A DNA stretch of 64,000 nt from the NCBI GenBank assembly GCA_022606425.2, contig JAHDVF020001258.1, positions 496,001 to 560,000 on the forward strand, in the 5' to 3' direction. Under the pieces are notes generated by a model. The model was not told the DNA's origin and searched no databases. It saw only the letters and a list, made by a program, of their open reading frames with translations. A program made the position numbers and the translations under genes. Positions 61,130 to 64,000 of the stretch are shown one piece after another (positions within the stretch are counted from its first letter, which is position 1; each line of letters opens with the position of its first letter). This DNA is from Lepidostoma basale (taxonomy: Eukaryota; Arthropoda; Insecta; Trichoptera; Lepidostomatidae).

Positions 61130-61620
61130 GTTTCTTGAACGATGATGTAAAATTTCTTCTATATTCGCCTTCACTTTGTGTTGCGAATTCACATTTGAAT
61201 TACTTTTTGATAACTTTGTATTATCACAACACTTTCTTAAATTGTTCACAGACATGTTTATAAATAATCAAATTAATTTAACTTCCAGTCTGATATTAGA
61301 TTTATTTCCCCTGGCTCATTGTTCTGGCAAAAAACCCTATTAACACTGCTTCTTGGAATCATCCCCACCCCTCCTTTGCTATTTTAATTTTATTTAGTAC
61401 ATAAGTAATGATTTTGTCCCATTGAGCTGTTAAAATTTTGCACGCTGAAGAAGGGCCTTCTGTGTCCCGAAACATGTCTGTGAACAATTAAAGAAAGTGT
61501 TAAAATTAAAGAAAGATAATACAAAGTTATCAAAAAGTAATTCAGATGATGTAAAACTCCATATTACATAATTTAAATGAATGAAAACGTCTGTCTTCTG
61601 GGAGTTTTATTCGTTTTATT
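61130..61620. repeat. Foldback with CTGAAGAAGGG...GAAACATGTC arm, plus MITE G traces
   Basis: Left arm atttgaattactttttgata, actttgtattatcacaacac, tttcttaaattgttcacaga, catgttt; right arm aaacatgtctgtgaacaatt, aaagaaagtgttaaaattaa, gataatacaaagttatcaaa, aagtaattcagat. Arms of about 75 bp around 210 bp. The outer edges carry MITE G sequence on both sides (ttgtttcttgaacgatgatg; gatgtaaaactccatatta), so this foldback sits inside a MITE G copy. Confidence 0.8.
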
Positions 61621-61635
61621 ATTATTATTATTATT

Positions 61636-61692
61636 CTGATGAATTGTATTTTAAGTGCGCCGTTTTGTAAAATCAATTACTCCAAGGGCGCA
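61636..61692. repeat. Repeat O, second copy
   Basis: tgaattgtattttaagtgcg, ccgttttgtaaaatcaatta, ctccaagggcgcac; almost the same as 54352-54410 and again after an ATT array. Confidence 0.75.
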
Positions 61693-61782
61693 CTAAGAAA
61701 TGACTGACCGAACAGTGCAGTCTTTAGAAGTTTCTTAAATTTAACGTCACTATCCTCTTACTTTGTCTTCATTTCGAAAGCG

Positions 61783-61885
61783 AGCCTGGTGAAACCGGTT
61801 GCTGTCGAAATAAAGATAAAAGTGGTAGTGTTATTTAATTAATAAAAAACATCGTTTTATTTAATTATTATACTTTAATTTCATT
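61783..61885 (+). repeat. Repeat family E copy
   Basis: agcgagcctggtgaaaccgg, TTGCTGTCGAAATAAAGATA and aaaacatcgttttatttaat. Matches 40320-40400. Confidence 0.65.
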
Positions 61886-61889
61886 AAAA

Positions 61890-62508
61890 AACTAATTTTA
61901 ATTAAATAACTTTAAGCTTTAACAACCAGTTCTCAATTATTCAACAATATTCGTGTTTATACAAGTTTTTTCTCTCCTTTAAAAACAATAAAATTTAAAA
62001 AAAAATGCTATAGTGTTTTTTTAAATTAAAGAGATATGAACATAAAAAGCGTGTATTTTAATTTTGTAAAGTGAGAACGTTTTTAGATGTTTTACAAAAG
62101 AAAGCTGGAGCTTAAAGAGGGATGCAAGGCTTTGTTCGGTACTAGGGTTGAATAAAAACAAAAGATTTTGAGGGCTGTTCGGCATCCAGTCATGCAAGGG
62201 AGACCTTGGATGATATATTTTTAGTTTTAACAAGTTCATTCAAGAATCAAAGATTTAACAAATATGATTTAATGAATGAAAGTTATTTATTAACAAAATC
62301 AAAAAATAGCATTTCGTTTTTTATTCATAATATAATATAAGTTGTTAGTTAGTTTTTAAAAATGATTTAAAACACATGTACCTACATTATTCTTAGACCC
62401 CTTAACCGGTTTCGCTTGCGTCGTAGATTCGTCAATTTGAAACACGTCGAGTTTCAAATGCTATACAGAAGAGTGAAAACAAAGTATACAAGTGTTTTAA
62501 ATTATTTT
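61890..62508. other. AT-rich spacer with one hairpin motif
   Basis: No gene; the 72-codon minus frame at 62021-62239 is unsupported. ccggtttcgcttgcgtcgta and gatttgaaacacgtcgag-like blocks near 62405-62455 again show GAAAC near small stems. Confidence 0.45.
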
Positions 62509-62509
62509 T

Positions 62510-63040
62510 AAAAACTAACTAACTAACCATCACACCATTTCTCCGGAGGGGTAGGCAGAGAGGAAATACTGTTTTACTGCTCTGTCCTGATAAACCTCTC
62601 TAGCTTCTTCTAGATAGGTATGTAATTTGATTAATTTGATCATACCATGTTTTATACAACATTTTAACCACTCTTCTTTCGTTCATTTGTTTTATATGTT
62701 CAAAACATCTCGGGGTTCATTTTTTAATCTTTCTTGTTATGCAATCATCTATCTTACATTTCTAACTTATTTCGTTGTTCGGTATTCTATCACATATCAT
62801 TTTCCTGCACATTACTTTTGGTGATCTCATTTCTACGGCTACTATCCTACTTTCGTCCTTTTTTGCCAGCTCCAAGCTTCATTTTCATACATTAGAGTTA
62901 GCACTTGAAGTATATTATGAACTGGTATCTGTGTTTTAGTGGATATATTTCTATTGGCAGTGATGACTTTTGTTCCCAGCACCGACCCTTTTTTCTATGT
63001 GTACATCCATGTTTCCATCTTTTGTAAACATAGAGTCAGT
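62510..63040 (-). mobile_element. RTE-A 3' end, KTLYDR-type lineage
   Basis: Tail complement actaactaactaacc, hairpin with GGA loop, RSI-, EEAREV, then a deletion to DQINQI, FKHMKQMNERRVVKML, MRSPKVMCRKMICDRIPNNE, ESRIVAVE, MKMKLGAGKKGRK and GAGNKSHHCQ. The upstream end is near 63040. Confidence 0.7.
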
Positions 63041-63069
63041 CTCCGTTATGACTACGAAAACCCTTTTGA

Positions 63070-63158
63070 TAGAAATAGGGGAAGACCGAAGAAAATGTGG
63101 CACGATAAAATAAATCAAATATATTCTTTTTGAGACGGCTTGATAGTTAGTTATTTTA
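63070..63158 (+). mobile_element. RTE-A scrap, opposite orientation
   Basis: Plus strand: RNRGRPKKMWHDKINQI followed by ctttttgagacggcttgata and gttagttat: a joint between the TWHDQI region and the terminal tip. Confidence 0.65.
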
Positions 63159-63159
63159 A

Positions 63160-63540
63160 ATGTGTATTTGAAATGATGATTCGGCATTTTAAATAAATGT
63201 CGCTTTTTTTTAAATAAATATTGTACAGTCATTAAAATTGATTAACTCAATGTATTTAAAATGTTTCTATCTATTAAGACCCGACAAAGTTATCGCTAGA
63301 ACCTTTTTCGTACGTATTATCCTTACTTGGAAATTATGAAGGATGTGTGCGACCCACCCTCGTTAATTCGGTTTTGCTAACGACTTACGAAGGTAATATT
63401 AACGTTTTTTTGTTTTAAGGGTTGAAAGAGGTTCTAGGTGAAAATATAGATAGATAGAGAAAATGGTACAGAGTCGTTATAAAGCTTCCAAAAACCTAAG
63501 ATAATCCATATTTGTATTTATAATTTGAAATATATTATAT
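63160..63540. other. AT-rich spacer
   Basis: Nothing recognised. Confidence 0.4.
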
Positions 63541-63543
63541 AAA

Positions 63544-64000
63544 GGAATAGTAAATATCCTCTTGGGCATGCTGGGAACCAATAGTTTGCAGATAAGAAGA
63601 GATGGGTGCACACTTACCAATTTATTCAGACTTATCAGGGGATTCTTTGAGAACTCCGTTTTCTTGGAGGCTATCCATCTTTATGTTCCAGATGCTTATC
63701 TTCGACAGCGTCAGCACAGACTGTTTTATCTCCCAGCATGCAGAACCAACCTGCCTCTGGTGATGCCGGTGGGGAGAGCAATCAAACTGCTAAACTTGAT
63801 CGCTTCGGAAATCGACGTCTTTCATATTCGTGAAAGTACGCTCAGAAGACAAATACTCTATACTATAAAGTTTGGAGAGTATCTTGTATTTCTAATGTCG
63901 AACCATCTCTCATGCGTTTCTGGTATTATATTTTTTTTTGTGTTTTACCTGTTCTCAATAGATGCCTTAAACTATTATATAATTGTTGTTTGTAATATCT
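63544..64000 (+). mobile_element. CR1/Jockey-like 3' end, runs to the window edge
   Basis: Plus strand: LLGMLGTNSLQIRRDGCTLT, NLFRLIRGFFENSVFLEAIH, YVPDAYLRQRQHRLFYLPAC, RTNLPLVMPVGRAIKLLNLI and FHIRESTLRRQIL, then a short insert (tactataaag) and the 3' UTR as at 5410. The same region of the protein as residues 108-216 at 4759-5409. It begins abruptly at 63544, a 5' truncation point. Confidence 0.82.

Overview
This window looks like AT-rich, non-genic arthropod DNA, most likely insect. The order cannot be fixed from the sequence. I found no convincing host gene, rRNA gene, functional tRNA gene, CRISPR array or bacterial-type operon. Nearly every protein-like reading frame belongs to a transposable element. 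The evidence for an insect is the mix of elements: RTE-like non-LTR retrotransposons with short-repeat 3' tails, CR1/Jockey-like 3' ends, a mariner element with matching terminal inverted repeats, a DD41D Tc1/mariner-superfamily transposon, piggyBac-type TTAA elements and a tRNA-derived SINE.

The dominant component is one non-LTR family, called RTE-A here, with about 50 pieces on both strands. The best copy is 19073-20515 (minus). It holds a 471-codon open frame with reverse transcriptase motifs and ends in a CCCC-loop-GGGG hairpin that overlaps its own stop codon, followed directly by a short tandem repeat tail. At least three lineages co-exist, and hairpin loop sequence goes with tail repeat. 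Other non-LTR families are RTE-B (11383-11935, 15790-16310, 41335-42575, 43140-44690), RTE-C (14520-14755, 27626-28160, 60175-60265), RTE-D (17540-17625, 22370-22800, 24783-25410), further singletons (21990-22360, 26010-26400, 32573-33025, 55886-56395) and five CR1/Jockey-like 3' ends (4759, 34129, 45660, 52286 and 63545 to the window end).

DNA transposons: an internally deleted mariner (5955-6914), a nearly full-length DD41D element with a lost catalytic Asp (47335-48595), a deleted piggyBac that keeps only the C-terminal cysteine-rich domain (35264-35916), and two likely TTAA non-autonomous elements (50407-51039, 58733-59505). Several foldback or MITE-like families are named by letter here (E, F, G, H, I and others). 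A tRNA-derived SINE is present in about five copies, one with a clear target-site duplication (12257-12507).

Region by region: 1-7 kb has RTE-A scraps, a CR1/Jockey end and mariner inside foldback I. 7-17 kb has MITE G, foldback H, RTE-A, RTE-B and the SINE. 17-28 kb has a perfect foldback, the best RTE-A copy and several LINE ends. 28-35 kb has a 260-bp AT microsatellite, AT-rich spacers and nested LINEs. 35-40 kb has piggyBac, a MITE, a CACGTG-rich minisatellite and a tandem array of about 115 bp. 40-50 kb has nested RTE-A in RTE-B, the DD41D element and a foldback cluster. 50-64 kb has TTAA elements, more RTE-A, an I/Jockey-type end, H copies and a final CR1/Jockey end.

The most unusual signals are: a recurring CTGANGA-hairpin-GAAAC-GTC signature at the arms of many otherwise different foldback elements; the link between RTE-A tail and hairpin loop; and a chimeric RTE-A-tailed subfamily whose odd junction is repeated at four places.
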